NCBI RefSeq assembly: GCF_023573145.1
Contig: NZ_CP097635.1
Location: 124,001 to 188,000 of the forward strand
Length of the DNA stretch: 64,000 nucleotides
Direction of reading: 5' to 3'
Origin: Aquincola tertiaricarbonis
Lineage (GTDB): Bacteria > Pseudomonadota > Gammaproteobacteria > Burkholderiales > Burkholderiaceae_C
How positions within the stretch are numbered: the first letter of the stretch is position 1; every line of letters starts with the position of its first letter. The notes beneath the pieces were generated by a model. That model was not told where the DNA came from, searched no databases, and worked only from the letters and a program-made list of their open reading frames with translations. Both the position numbers and the translations under genes were made by a program. This document shows, piece after piece, positions 36,880 through 45,489 of the stretch.

Positions 36880-38124
36880 ACCCGCGCGGGCTGCTGCCGG
36901 GGCTTCCAGGTCGCCGTAGTTGCTGGCCTGGGCGCAGCGGTTGCGCCCGCGGTGCTTGGCGTCGTACAGCGCGGCATCGGCCGAGGCCATGAACGAATCG
37001 GCACGGCCATCGACGCTGGGCGAGCGCAACGCCAGCCCCAGGCTGATGGTGACCACGCCACGCTCGGTGGCGCCATGCGGCAGCGCCATCGCTTCCACCG
37101 CCTGCCGCAGCCCTTCGGCCACCCGCTGGCATTGCGCGGCCGAGTCGGCCTGCACCAGCACGGCGAACTCTTCGCCGCCGATGCGGCCCAGGAAGGCCTG
37201 CGGCGGCAGGTGCTCGCGCATGGCCTCGCCCACGCGCTTCAGGCAGGCATCGCCCGCCGGGTGGCCGTACAGGTCGTTGTACTGCTTGAAGTTGTCCACG
37301 TCGATCAGCACCAGCGCCAGCCAGCGGCGGGTCAGCGCCGCTTCCTGCCAGCGGCTGGGCATGGCCAGGTCGAAGGCACGGCGGTTGGGCAGGCCGGTCA
37401 GCGGATCGGTCTGCGACAGCCGGGCAAAACCGTCGGCCCGCCGCTCGGCGGCGCGGAAGGCCAGCGTTTCACGCAGCCGCAGCAGGTAGCTGTAGCGCGA
37501 GCTGCGCTCGATGCGGTAGCAGGCCTGCAGCGTGAACAGCGTGGTGCCGGCCATCAGGCCGATGGCGAAGATGCGCGCCTGCTCGGGCAGGCGCTCGTCG
37601 GTGCCCACGGACAAGGCGGTCAGCGGCAGCGTGATGCCGGACATCCACAAGGCCTGCCTGAAACGCAGCGGCAGCGAGATGTTGATGACCAGGAACGCGA
37701 GGCTGAAGACGAAGGGGTCGTACATCCGCATCTCGTTGCTGGTCAGGCGCAGGATCACGCAGGCGCACAGCATCACCATCGGCAAGGCGCCGGCCAGGAT
37801 CCATTCACGCGCGCGCGGCGACACCCAGTTGCGCCAGATGGCGGTCAGGATGCAGGCGCCGTAGGCCGTCATCAGCAGGCGCCAGGAGAGCACCGCGCCG
37901 AACTGGTCGTTGCGCATGAACCAGTCGTTGAAGACGAACAGGTTCCAGATCATCAGGCCCACCACGCCGCCGCGCACCAGCCAGCGCCGGCGCGAGGGGC
38001 CTTCGTCCTGCTCGTAGCGGGCTTCGACCTCGGGGTGGAACTCCAGCCGCCGGCGGCGCTTGAGTTCGAGCTCCTGCTTCACCAGCCCTTGCAGGCGCAG
38101 CTCCTGGGACAGGGGATTGGGCAT
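36874..38124 (-). CDS. Membrane diguanylate cyclase (GGEEF)
   Basis: A 416-residue protein. A charged cytoplasmic start (about 1-48) precedes about six hydrophobic segments (50-210) resembling a MASE-type membrane sensor, then a GGDEF domain with TDPLTGLPNRRAFD and GRIGGEEFAVLV. No RxxD I-site is present five residues before GGEEF, unlike the neighbour at 35102. AGGAGG lies within the 3' end of the upstream gene, and only one nt separates the two reading frames, so it is co-expressed with the GGDEF-EAL protein. Confidence 0.9.
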   Translation of the reverse strand: MPNPLSQELRLQGLVKQELELKRRRRLEFHPEVEARYEQDEGPSRRRWLVRGGVVGLMIWNLFVFNDWFMRNDQFGAVLSWRLLMTAYGACILTAIWRNWVSPRAREWILAGALPMVMLCACVILRLTSNEMRMYDPFVFSLAFLVINISLPLRFRQALWMSGITLPLTALSVGTDERLPEQARIFAIGLMAGTTLFTLQACYRIERSSRYSYLLRLRETLAFRAAERRADGFARLSQTDPLTGLPNRRAFDLAMPSRWQEAALTRRWLALVLIDVDNFKQYNDLYGHPAGDACLKRVGEAMREHLPPQAFLGRIGGEEFAVLVQADSAAQCQRVAEGLRQAVEAMALPHGATERGVVTISLGLALRSPSVDGRADSFMASADAALYDAKHRGRNRCAQASNYGDLEAPAAARAGS

Positions 38125-38125
38125 G

Positions 38126-40477
38126 TCACACCTCCTCGGTGGCGGCCGGCCGGACCGGGCGGTCCGGCGGCGTGCCGACGGGCGACGACAGAGCGTCGAC
38201 GGCGGCCTGGTCTTTCGGGCTGGGCAACGGACGGCCCAGCAGGTAGCCCTGCACTTCGGTACACCCCTCGGCGCGGGCGCACTCGAGGTGGGCCGGCGTC
38301 TCCACGCCTTCGGCCACCGTCGTCACGCCCAGGCGGCGGCCCAGCTCGGCCACCGCACGCACGACGGCTGCGCACTCGGGACGCTGCAGGGCATCGCGCA
38401 CGAAGGAGCCGTCGATCTTGATCTTGTCGAATGGAAAGCTGCGCAGGTGCGCCAGCGACGAATAGCCGGTGCCGAAGTCGTCCAGCGCCACACGCACGCC
38501 CATCTCGCGCAGCAGCCGCAGCTCGGCCAGCGCCTGGGCGCCGTTGAGCAGCAGCGCGGTCTCGGTGATCTCCACCTCCAGCCGGTCGGCCGGCAGCGCG
38601 GCGGCCTTCAAGGCCCGGCTCACGGCCGGCAGCAGCGTGCCGCGGCCCAGCTGGGCGGCCGACACGTTCACCGCCACGCGGGCGCCGTCGGTCCAGCCGG
38701 CAGCCTCCAGGCAGGCGCGGCCCAGCACGAACTGGCCCAGCCGGTCGATCAGCCCCGCCTCTTCGGCCACCGGCACGAACTCGCTGGAAGGAATCCAGCC
38801 GCGCGGCGGGTCGAACCAGCGCACCAGGGCCTCGCGCGCCGTGATGCGGCCGCTGGCCAGGTCGGTGATGGGCTGGAAGAACACGAAGAGGCCGCGCTGG
38901 CCTTCCATCGCGGCGCGCAGGCGGGCCTCCAGGTCCACCCGCTCCTGGATGCGGGTGAGCATCTCGCTGGTGAAGGTGCGCACGGTGGCGCGCCCGGCCG
39001 CCTTGGCGGCGTAGAGCGCGATGTCGGCCCGCGCCAGCAGCGTTTCGCTGTCGCGGCCGTGCTGCGGCGACAGCGCGATGCCCACCGAGGCGCCGATGCG
39101 GGTGTGGCGCTCACCCTCCAGCAGATAGGGTGCGCACAGCGTGCCCAGCAGGCCGTGGGCCAGCAGCTCGGCGGTGGCCGGGTCGCCGCCGGGCAGCAGC
39201 ACCGCGAACTCGTCGCCGCCCAGGCGCGCCACCGCCGTGGCCCGGCCGGCGCAGTGGGTCTGCAGCCGCGCCGCCACCTCGCCCAGCAGCGAGTCGCCGG
39301 CGCGGTGGCCCAGGGTGTCGTTCACCATCTTGAAGCCGTCCAGGTCGATCACCAGCACGGCCATCTCGCCGTCGCCGCCGCCCTCGCCGGCCAGGCGCTG
39401 CTCCACCTGCTCATGGAAGGTGTAGCGGTTGTGCAGGCCGGTCAGCGAATCGTGGTGCGCCAGGTGCAGGATGCGGCGCTCGGCCTCCACCTGCGCCGTC
39501 ACCAGCGCCAGCGTCACCATCACGCCCTGGTGCTCGCCGCCGCAATCGGTCACGGCCGCGGCCTGCAGCTCCAGGATCTCACCGCCGACGTGGCTGCGCG
39601 CGGTGTGCGGCAGGCGTGCGGGATCGGTCAGCAGCCGGCGCTGCTGCTCGGGCTGGTGGTGGAACACGTCGATGCTGGTGCCCACCAGCTGGTCGGCCCG
39701 GATGGGCAGCAGGTGCTCGATGCGCCGCACCAGCGACAGCGCGGCGCGGTTGGCGTAGTTGATGCGCAGGCTGACCGGGTCCGCCGTCATCACCGCGATG
39801 GGCAGGTCCTCGATCATGCCCAGCAGGCGCTGCTGTTCCTGCCCGCGTCGGCCCACCTCGGCCCGCGCCGCGATCATGCGGTTGAAGTCGCGGCCCTGGA
39901 TGCGCAGCACCAGCAGCGTGGCCAGCGTCACCAGCGCCATGTCGCTGGCCATGGCCGCGAACACCGGCACGCCGGCCAGGCTGAGGAACACCACGATGGG
40001 CAGGCCGGCAAAGGCGCCGATGAGCAGCGGCGCCGGCCAGGCATGCACCAGGCAGAACATGCTGCTGATCATCGTGAGCGAGAGGAAGAAGGCCACGTGG
40101 CCCTGGTCGTAGGCGTCGCCGTGCGGAAACAGCGCAAAGCCCCAGCCGGCCAGCAAGGCCCCCAACACGCTGGCCAGCACCGAACTCACCGCCAGCTGAC
40201 GACGCGCCTGATCCGGCGTGATGCTGCGCTCGCGCCGTTGCCACCAGCTCACCGTGCGCCAGACGAAGATGGCCCCGAAGCACAGCGCGGGATACAGCGT
40301 GAGGGAGACAGGCGCCTTCAAGCGGAAGGTGTACGCCAGCACCGACGCGTTGGCCAGCAGGATGAAGTACATCAAGGGCACGAGGCGCGACAGCGCGCCG
40401 AACTGCGCCTGGAGCAGTTCGGGGGGGTGGTCGGCGCTGTCGCCGCACGGTGTCGGATGTCGAAAGAAGGTACCCAC
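38126..40477 (-). CDS. GGDEF-EAL bifunctional c-di-GMP protein with membrane sensor and PAS-like domain
   Basis: A 783-residue protein. It has hydrophobic segments at about 30-190 and a PAS-like region (about 215-330, IEDLPIAVMTADPVSLRINYAN). GGDEF (about 345-510) carries intact RLGGDEF but no I-site. EAL (about 520-765) retains EALVRW, the substrate/metal ligands in VEITE, DDFGTGYSSL, KIDGSFV, EGVET and QGYLLGRP. Both active sites look competent, so it could make or degrade c-di-GMP depending on input. First gene of a two-gene unit with the cyclase at 36874. Confidence 0.92.
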   Translation of the reverse strand: MGTFFRHPTPCGDSADHPPELLQAQFGALSRLVPLMYFILLANASVLAYTFRLKAPVSLTLYPALCFGAIFVWRTVSWWQRRERSITPDQARRQLAVSSVLASVLGALLAGWGFALFPHGDAYDQGHVAFFLSLTMISSMFCLVHAWPAPLLIGAFAGLPIVVFLSLAGVPVFAAMASDMALVTLATLLVLRIQGRDFNRMIAARAEVGRRGQEQQRLLGMIEDLPIAVMTADPVSLRINYANRAALSLVRRIEHLLPIRADQLVGTSIDVFHHQPEQQRRLLTDPARLPHTARSHVGGEILELQAAAVTDCGGEHQGVMVTLALVTAQVEAERRILHLAHHDSLTGLHNRYTFHEQVEQRLAGEGGGDGEMAVLVIDLDGFKMVNDTLGHRAGDSLLGEVAARLQTHCAGRATAVARLGGDEFAVLLPGGDPATAELLAHGLLGTLCAPYLLEGERHTRIGASVGIALSPQHGRDSETLLARADIALYAAKAAGRATVRTFTSEMLTRIQERVDLEARLRAAMEGQRGLFVFFQPITDLASGRITAREALVRWFDPPRGWIPSSEFVPVAEEAGLIDRLGQFVLGRACLEAAGWTDGARVAVNVSAAQLGRGTLLPAVSRALKAAALPADRLEVEITETALLLNGAQALAELRLLREMGVRVALDDFGTGYSSLAHLRSFPFDKIKIDGSFVRDALQRPECAAVVRAVAELGRRLGVTTVAEGVETPAHLECARAEGCTEVQGYLLGRPLPSPKDQAAVDALSSPVGTPPDRPVRPAATEEV

Positions 40478-40651
40478 GCTGCTCGCCCCGGGACTGGCCC
40501 GTGACTCGATTTATCGGCGGCGTGGACAGGCGGCTTGAGCGGGCGCGGGGGGGCAGATTGGGTGCGTCACCCTTCAGGCTGGCGAAAAAACTGCCGATAC
40601 CAGCGCCACGCCACCAGCGCCTTCCGTGTTGATGTGACCGCCACCACCCCC

Positions 40652-40873
40652 ATGCCTTCCACCGACCCGGCAGACCCCGCCCCCACGCACGCGCCCGATG
40701 ACGGCGCGCCGCCGGTGCGCAGGCCTGCCGCCGAGGTGAGCACCTGCTGGTGGCGCTGCAGCCATTGCGGCACCAACCACACGCTGCGGCTGCCACGCCG
40801 CAACCCGGGCCATTGCCTGAACTGCTGCACCGCGTCGCTGGCGCCGGTGCTCGGGTTCGCCTGGGAACGTTGA
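40652..40873 (+). CDS. Possible small zinc-ribbon protein
   Basis: A 73-residue reading frame with a Pro/Ala-rich first half and a C-terminal zinc-ribbon pattern: CSHCGTNH, then HCLNCC, two CxxC-type knuckles about 16 residues apart. Third codon positions are G/C-rich as in real genes here. No clear ribosome-binding site is seen, and an antisense frame is also open, so the call is tentative. Function unknown. Confidence 0.5.
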   Translation: MPSTDPADPAPTHAPDDGAPPVRRPAAEVSTCWWRCSHCGTNHTLRLPRRNPGHCLNCCTASLAPVLGFAWER

Positions 40874-40918
40874 GGGCACCGCCGCATCCCGCGGCGGTCT
40901 TGCAGGATCAATCCCCGC

Positions 40919-41002
40919 TCAGAGCCAGGCCCAGAGCCAGCGCAGCCAGGCCGGCCGGCGATCGACGGTGGGACGATAGTGCTGACGCAGGGACGGATAC
41001 AT
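40919..41002 (-). CDS. SOS-controlled Trp-rich micro-peptide (candidate)
   Basis: A 27-codon ORF with a strong ribosome-binding site (AAGGAGG five to six nt before ATG). The peptide starts MYPSLRQHYRPTV and ends RPAWLRWLWAWL: a basic N-terminal part and a Trp/Leu-rich C terminus that could insert in or lie on a membrane. A near-perfect LexA box overlaps its predicted promoter (separate entry). This resembles SOS-induced small peptides such as TisB in size and control, but no sequence similarity is claimed. I do not recognise a family. Alternative: the real product is a regulatory RNA or a longer transcript running to the c-di-GMP genes. Confidence 0.55.
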   Translation of the reverse strand: MYPSLRQHYRPTVDRRPAWLRWLWAWL

Positions 41003-41004
41003 GA

Positions 41005-41024
41005 AAGCCTCCTTGTGGAGGCTT
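41005..41024 (-). promoter_or_regulatory. Inverted repeat enclosing the micro-ORF ribosome-binding site
   Basis: AAGCCTCC and GGAGGCTT are perfect 8-nt arms around ACAA on the minus strand, ending two nt before the ATG. The right arm contains the Shine-Dalgarno, so if transcription starts upstream of the left arm, translation would be masked. If transcription starts at the position predicted from the -10, most of the left arm is missing and the dyad would act at DNA level or not at all. Confidence 0.6.
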
Positions 41025-41025
41025 G

Positions 41026-41054
41026 ACTGTATGTTCATACAGTAGTTGTGGCAA
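41026..41054 (-). promoter_or_regulatory. LexA (SOS) box overlapping a core promoter
   Basis: ACTGTATGAACATACAGT (minus strand, 41043-41026) is an 18-nt dyad with 8-nt perfect arms, fitting the CTGT-N8-ACAG LexA consensus of beta- and gammaproteobacteria exactly. It sits inside a promoter: -35 TTGCCA (41054-41049), 17-nt spacer, -10 TACAGT (41031-41026), reading toward the micro-ORF at 41002. No other gene start is near on either strand. Confidence 0.75.
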
Positions 41055-41084
41055 GCCGCTTTTGTCGAGCGGCCGGGCCGGCGG

Positions 41085-42884
41085 TCAGAACGTGGACCAG
41101 TCGTCGTCGTTGGCCACCGCCGCGGCAGGCGCCGGGGCTGGGGCAGGCGCAGCGGCCTTGGCGGCTGCAGGCGCGCGCGCCGGAGCCGGTGCCACGGCAG
41201 CCGGTCGTGCCGCCTTGGCGCTGGTCGCCGCCGGCTTGCGTGCCGCGGCCACCGGGCGCGCCACACGGGCCATCGGTGCAGCAGCGGGCGCCGGGGCCGG
41301 CATGGCCGCTGCCGGGCGCGCGGCCACGGCCGGCGTCGCGGCGCCACCCGCCAGCTTGAACACCGCCACCGCCTGCACCAGCTGCTGGGCCTGCATCTTC
41401 AGGCTTTCGGCGGCGGCGGCCGACTCTTCCACCAGCGCGGCGTTCTGCTGCGTGGCCTGGTCCATCGCCGTCACCGCTTCACCCACCTGGGCCACGCCCG
41501 AAGCCTGCTCGCGCGAGGCCGAGCTGATCTCGCCGACGATGTCGGTGACACGGCGGATGGAGGTGACCACCTGCTCGATCGTGGCACCGGCCTGGTCCAC
41601 CTGGCGGGTGCCCTGCTCCACACGCTCCACGCTCTGGGCGATCAGCGTCTTGATTTCCTTGGCCGCCTCGGCGCTGCGCTGCGCCAGCGTGCGCACTTCA
41701 CCGGCCACCACCGCAAAGCCGCGGCCCTGCTCGCCGGCGCGCGCGGCTTCCACCGCGGCATTCAGCGCCAGGATGTTGGTCTGGAAGGCGATGCCGTCGA
41801 TGGTGCCGATGATCTCGGTGATGCGGTGCGAGCTTTCGCTGATGCCCTTCATGGTCTGCACCACCTGGTGCACCGCTTCGCCGCCCTGGGTGGCCACGTC
41901 GCTGGCGGCCTGGGCCAGCTGGTTGGCCTGCTGGGCGTTGTCGGAGTTGGTGCGCACGGTGGCGCCCAGTTGCTCCATCGAGGCGGCCGTCTCTTCCAGC
42001 GCCGAGGCCTGATGCTCGGTGCGGGCCGACAGGTCGCTGTTGCCCGAGGAGATCTCGGCCGATGCGGTGGCCACACCCTCGGCATTGGCGCGCACCTCGC
42101 CCACGATGTCGGCCAGGCGGGTCTGCATGTCCTTCAGGGCCGACAGCAGCTGCGCCGTCTCGGTGTTGCCGCTGGCGTCGAACTGCTTGCTCAGGTCGCC
42201 GGCGGCCACGCTGCGGGCCACGTCCACGGCCTGGTTCAGCGGGCGCAGCGTCGTGCGGATGATCCAGGCCGCGGTGGCGGCGGCCAGCAGCAGGCCGGCC
42301 ACGATCGCCAGGCCGACCGTCCAACGGGTGGTGGTGGCATGCGCCTCGGCCTGCTGGCTGGCGTCGTCCATCAGGCGGCCGCCCAGTTCCACCAGTTCGG
42401 TGACGGCGGTCATGTAGTCCTGCTGGCGCGGCACCACTTCAGCCACCAGCAGCTGCCGGGCTTCGTCGCGCTTGCCTGCCATCAGCAGCTCGATCAGCTT
42501 GTCGCGCGGGCCGCGGTAGGCCATGCGCGCGGCATTGAGCTTCGCGAAACCGGCCTTGCCCTTGGGCGTGGTCATCGAGGTTTCGAGCACCTTGAACTCG
42601 GCCGAGGTGCGCTTGCTGATCTCGTCGATCTCGGCCTTGAGCGCCTGCAGCTGCGCCGGCTCCGTCAGGATGAACATGTCGCGCAGGGCGCGCGACACCG
42701 TGGCATTGCCATCCCGGATGGTCAGGAAGCGCTTGATCTTGGGATACCGGTCGTCCAGCGCCAGGGTGAATTGATCGTTGATCGCCTGCACACGCTGCAA
42801 GGCGATGACGCCCAGGGCCGCAATGACCAGGGCCATGGCGGCAAAGCCCAGGATCAGGCGGGTGGAGATTTTCAGTTGCTTCAT
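41085..42884 (-). CDS. Methyl-accepting chemotaxis protein
   Basis: A 599-residue transmembrane chemoreceptor. TM1 is at about 10-31, a four-helix-bundle periplasmic sensor at about 32-187 ([22 protein letters not shown]), and TM2 at about 188-210. HAMP follows, then the signalling domain with tip [36 protein letters not shown]. The last about 90 residues are an Ala/Pro-rich linker ending DDDWSTF, resembling the NWETF-type pentapeptide that tethers CheR and CheB. Ligand unknown. Monocistronic. Confidence 0.93.
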   Translation of the reverse strand: MKQLKISTRLILGFAAMALVIAALGVIALQRVQAINDQFTLALDDRYPKIKRFLTIRDGNATVSRALRDMFILTEPAQLQALKAEIDEISKRTSAEFKVLETSMTTPKGKAGFAKLNAARMAYRGPRDKLIELLMAGKRDEARQLLVAEVVPRQQDYMTAVTELVELGGRLMDDASQQAEAHATTTRWTVGLAIVAGLLLAAATAAWIIRTTLRPLNQAVDVARSVAAGDLSKQFDASGNTETAQLLSALKDMQTRLADIVGEVRANAEGVATASAEISSGNSDLSARTEHQASALEETAASMEQLGATVRTNSDNAQQANQLAQAASDVATQGGEAVHQVVQTMKGISESSHRITEIIGTIDGIAFQTNILALNAAVEAARAGEQGRGFAVVAGEVRTLAQRSAEAAKEIKTLIAQSVERVEQGTRQVDQAGATIEQVVTSIRRVTDIVGEISSASREQASGVAQVGEAVTAMDQATQQNAALVEESAAAAESLKMQAQQLVQAVAVFKLAGGAATPAVAARPAAAMPAPAPAAAPMARVARPVAAARKPAATSAKAARPAAVAPAPARAPAAAKAAAPAPAPAPAAAVANDDDWSTF

Positions 42885-42969
42885 GGGGTCCCGGTTGACG
42901 ACGGCTGTTCGTCAGGGCTATCGACCCCCGGCACCCTGCACTGAAGCAGGGATCGCCCTTGTTACAAAT

Positions 42970-45474
42970 TCACGCCGCCGCTGCTGCCTGCTCGGAAACC
43001 CATGCCGCGCCGCCCTCCGCCACCCGGTAGCGCCACACGCCGCCGTCATCGCCCAGGCGGAACAGGTGCAGCCAGCCGTGGTGCACCAGCTGCCGCACCA
43101 CCTCGTGGCCGGTGATCACCGACTCGATGGCTGCGGCCGGCGCCTGCACGAACACGCTGAGCCGCAGCGGCACATGGCGCCAGCCCTCGCCATCGTGCAC
43201 CGACTGCAGCGGCAGCCCGATGCGCAAGTCGCCGCCATTGCCCTCGAACACGCCCAGGTGGCCGCCCACCACGTTGTGCAGCAGCTTGTCGCCGCTGCCG
43301 TAGCGCTGGGGGTCGACGGTGGAGGCGTGGTACTGCGCATTGATCCACTGCGTGACCACCATCGGCGCGGTGAGGATCAGCGTGAGCACACGCCAGCCCT
43401 CGTCCTGCCGCCAGTCGTAGTCGTGCAGGAAGGCGCGGCCGCCCAGGTCCAGCCCGCGGGTGCGCTGGCGCGGCGCCACGATGAAGGCGGCGCAGCCGGC
43501 CAGGCCCCATTCGGGCCGCAGCTGCGCCCAGTCCTGGCTGCGCGACTGCAGTGCCTGCCGCAGTGCGGGCGCATCGCCCGCCAGGTGGCCCAGTCCCAGG
43601 CCGGGCGCGCGCTCGGCCCGGGCGCGGTCGCCGGCCTCGGCCAGCCAGGCCTGCAGCTGCGCCCGGTCGGGCGCATGGCTGGCGGGCAGCAGGTCGAGGT
43701 CGAACAGCCGGCACTCGTCGGTGGTGGTGTCGTGCAGGCCGGCCACGAACCAGGTGGTGGCCGGCAGCGCGATGCCTTGGGCCTGCAGGCCCTGGCGCAC
43801 CGCGGGGTCGTTGAGCAGGCCGGCCAGCAACCGGGCATTGACCTCGCCGGTCTGGCCGCCGCAGGCACCGCAGTCCAGGCCGGCCGCATGCGGGTTGTTC
43901 TGGCTGCTGCTGCCATGGCCAGCCAGCAGCACCAGCCGCGCCAGACCCTGCTTCAGGCCCATCGCGGTCAGCGCCTGGGCAGCGGCCTGCACCCGGGCGG
44001 GCAGGTCGCTGCCATCGGGCGCGGCCGGCCAGCGCGGGCGCAGGCGGGCCGCAGCATCGGCGGGCAGGCCGGCCTGCTCCACCGGCTGCGCCCGCCCGCC
44101 GCGGCCCAGGCCGCGCTGCAGCAGCGGCGCGGCCAGCGCCAGCCCGCACGACTCCACGAACGAGAAGCCCGAGCCTGCGCTGCCCTTGAAGGCCTGCCAG
44201 GCCTGGCTCCAGCGCAGGCGCTGGCGGCGGCGCCGGGCCAGCCACTGGCCCAGGCCCGGCTCGTCGCTGTCTTCGGTGGCGCACAACGCGGGCGCCAGCA
44301 GGCCGGGCAGCTGCGGGCGCTGCAGCTCGGTGCCCAGCGCCTGCCAGGCCACCGGCATCGCGAAGAAGCCGGCGAAGCCGCGGGTGTGCACCTGCGGGCC
44401 GGCCGCTTCCAGCGCGCGGCGGAACACCTCGGACCGCACGTCGATGCAGAACACGGCCTGCACCGCCGGGGCGGTCTCGGGCTGCGTGCCACCATGGGCC
44501 AGCGCCTCGCACAGCGGCGCCTGGTAGCTGCGCTCAAGCGCGTCCTGCCACAACCAGTCGGCGCGGGCTGCGCGGCGTGCCCCTGCCACCGCCTGCGCCT
44601 GGCGCTGCCAGCCGGCGGCCAGCCGGCTGGCCAGGTCGTGCGCAGCATGCCCCTGGTGCAGCAGCCATTCCCAGGCCAGGCGCACCGCCAGCAGCTGCAC
44701 CAGGTGGTCGTCGTCCTGCTGCTGCAGCCGCGCCTGCCAGCGCAGGTAGGCGCACCACGCCGCCCAGCCATTGATGCTGAGCAGCAGCGCGCCCAGGTAG
44801 GCCTCCTGCGCCTGAGCGGGCACCCGCAGCGCCTGCAGCGCCTGGGCGATGAGCGCCTGCGGCTCGCGCGGCAGCTGGGCCACGCGGCGGCTGAAGCCAC
44901 GGAACCCCATCAGCATGCCGGGGCCCAGGTCATGGGCCGACTGGCGCAGCCAGCAGGCATACAGGCCCCCGCTGCGGTCCGGGCCCCAGGCCGCCTGGGC
45001 ATCGTCGAAATAGGCGGCGCAGCACTGGCTGATGTGGTGGGTGACCGCATCGCGCCAGGCCACTGCATGGCGCAGGTCGCGGCCGGCGTCCAGCAGGTCG
45101 GTGACCAGCGGCAGCCGGGCCGGCGGTGGCGGGTCGGCCTGGCAGCGGCCCAGCAGGCTGGCCACCGTTTCATGGGAACCAGCGGCGTCGATGGCGGCCT
45201 GCAGGTCCGGCGCGCCCAGCGTGCCGGCCTTCCAGTGGCGCAGGAACTCGGCACGCGGCATCAGCAGCGGGCTGCCGGCCTGCACCGCCAGCTGGGCGGC
45301 GGCCTCCTCGATGGGCCGGTCGCGGTGGCCCCACCAGGGATTGACCGCGATGAAACGGTCCAGCGGCCAGGTGGGCGCGATGCGGTCGCAGGCGGCGCGG
45401 ATGGCCTGCCGCAGTACCTCGTGGTCAAGCGTCTCGTCGCGGGTGTCGGTCGGCGGGTCCAGCATCAGGCTCAT
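42970..45474 (-). CDS. dabA: DabA, inorganic carbon accumulation (DUF2309) subunit
   Basis: An 834-residue protein of the DUF2309/UPF0753 family. It is a beta-carbonic-anhydrase-like subunit that, with the membrane partner DabB, hydrates CO2 vectorially to bicarbonate using an ion gradient. Zinc and active-site residues are visible: Cys and Asp in FCIDVRSEV (about 341-343), His in LLAGHGSSSQNNPH (about 520) and Cys in GLDCGACGG (about 535). The start MLDPPTDTRDETLDHEVL and WPLDRFIAVNPWWG are typical. It lies 15 nt after dabB, so the two form an operon. In heterotrophs this system supports growth at ambient CO2; in autotrophs it feeds RuBisCO. Confidence 0.93.
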   Translation of the reverse strand: MSLMLDPPTDTRDETLDHEVLRQAIRAACDRIAPTWPLDRFIAVNPWWGHRDRPIEEAAAQLAVQAGSPLLMPRAEFLRHWKAGTLGAPDLQAAIDAAGSHETVASLLGRCQADPPPPARLPLVTDLLDAGRDLRHAVAWRDAVTHHISQCCAAYFDDAQAAWGPDRSGGLYACWLRQSAHDLGPGMLMGFRGFSRRVAQLPREPQALIAQALQALRVPAQAQEAYLGALLLSINGWAAWCAYLRWQARLQQQDDDHLVQLLAVRLAWEWLLHQGHAAHDLASRLAAGWQRQAQAVAGARRAARADWLWQDALERSYQAPLCEALAHGGTQPETAPAVQAVFCIDVRSEVFRRALEAAGPQVHTRGFAGFFAMPVAWQALGTELQRPQLPGLLAPALCATEDSDEPGLGQWLARRRRQRLRWSQAWQAFKGSAGSGFSFVESCGLALAAPLLQRGLGRGGRAQPVEQAGLPADAAARLRPRWPAAPDGSDLPARVQAAAQALTAMGLKQGLARLVLLAGHGSSSQNNPHAAGLDCGACGGQTGEVNARLLAGLLNDPAVRQGLQAQGIALPATTWFVAGLHDTTTDECRLFDLDLLPASHAPDRAQLQAWLAEAGDRARAERAPGLGLGHLAGDAPALRQALQSRSQDWAQLRPEWGLAGCAAFIVAPRQRTRGLDLGGRAFLHDYDWRQDEGWRVLTLILTAPMVVTQWINAQYHASTVDPQRYGSGDKLLHNVVGGHLGVFEGNGGDLRIGLPLQSVHDGEGWRHVPLRLSVFVQAPAAAIESVITGHEVVRQLVHHGWLHLFRLGDDGGVWRYRVAEGGAAWVSEQAAAAA

Positions 45475-45489
45475 GGCGGTGCTCCGGCT

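Noticed and set aside
40567-40911. A 114-codon minus-strand frame starting 7 nt after the micro-ORF
   Set aside because: Composition fits an antisense shadow of the zinc-ribbon frame, and it lacks its own Shine-Dalgarno; it cannot be fully excluded as a second SOS gene.
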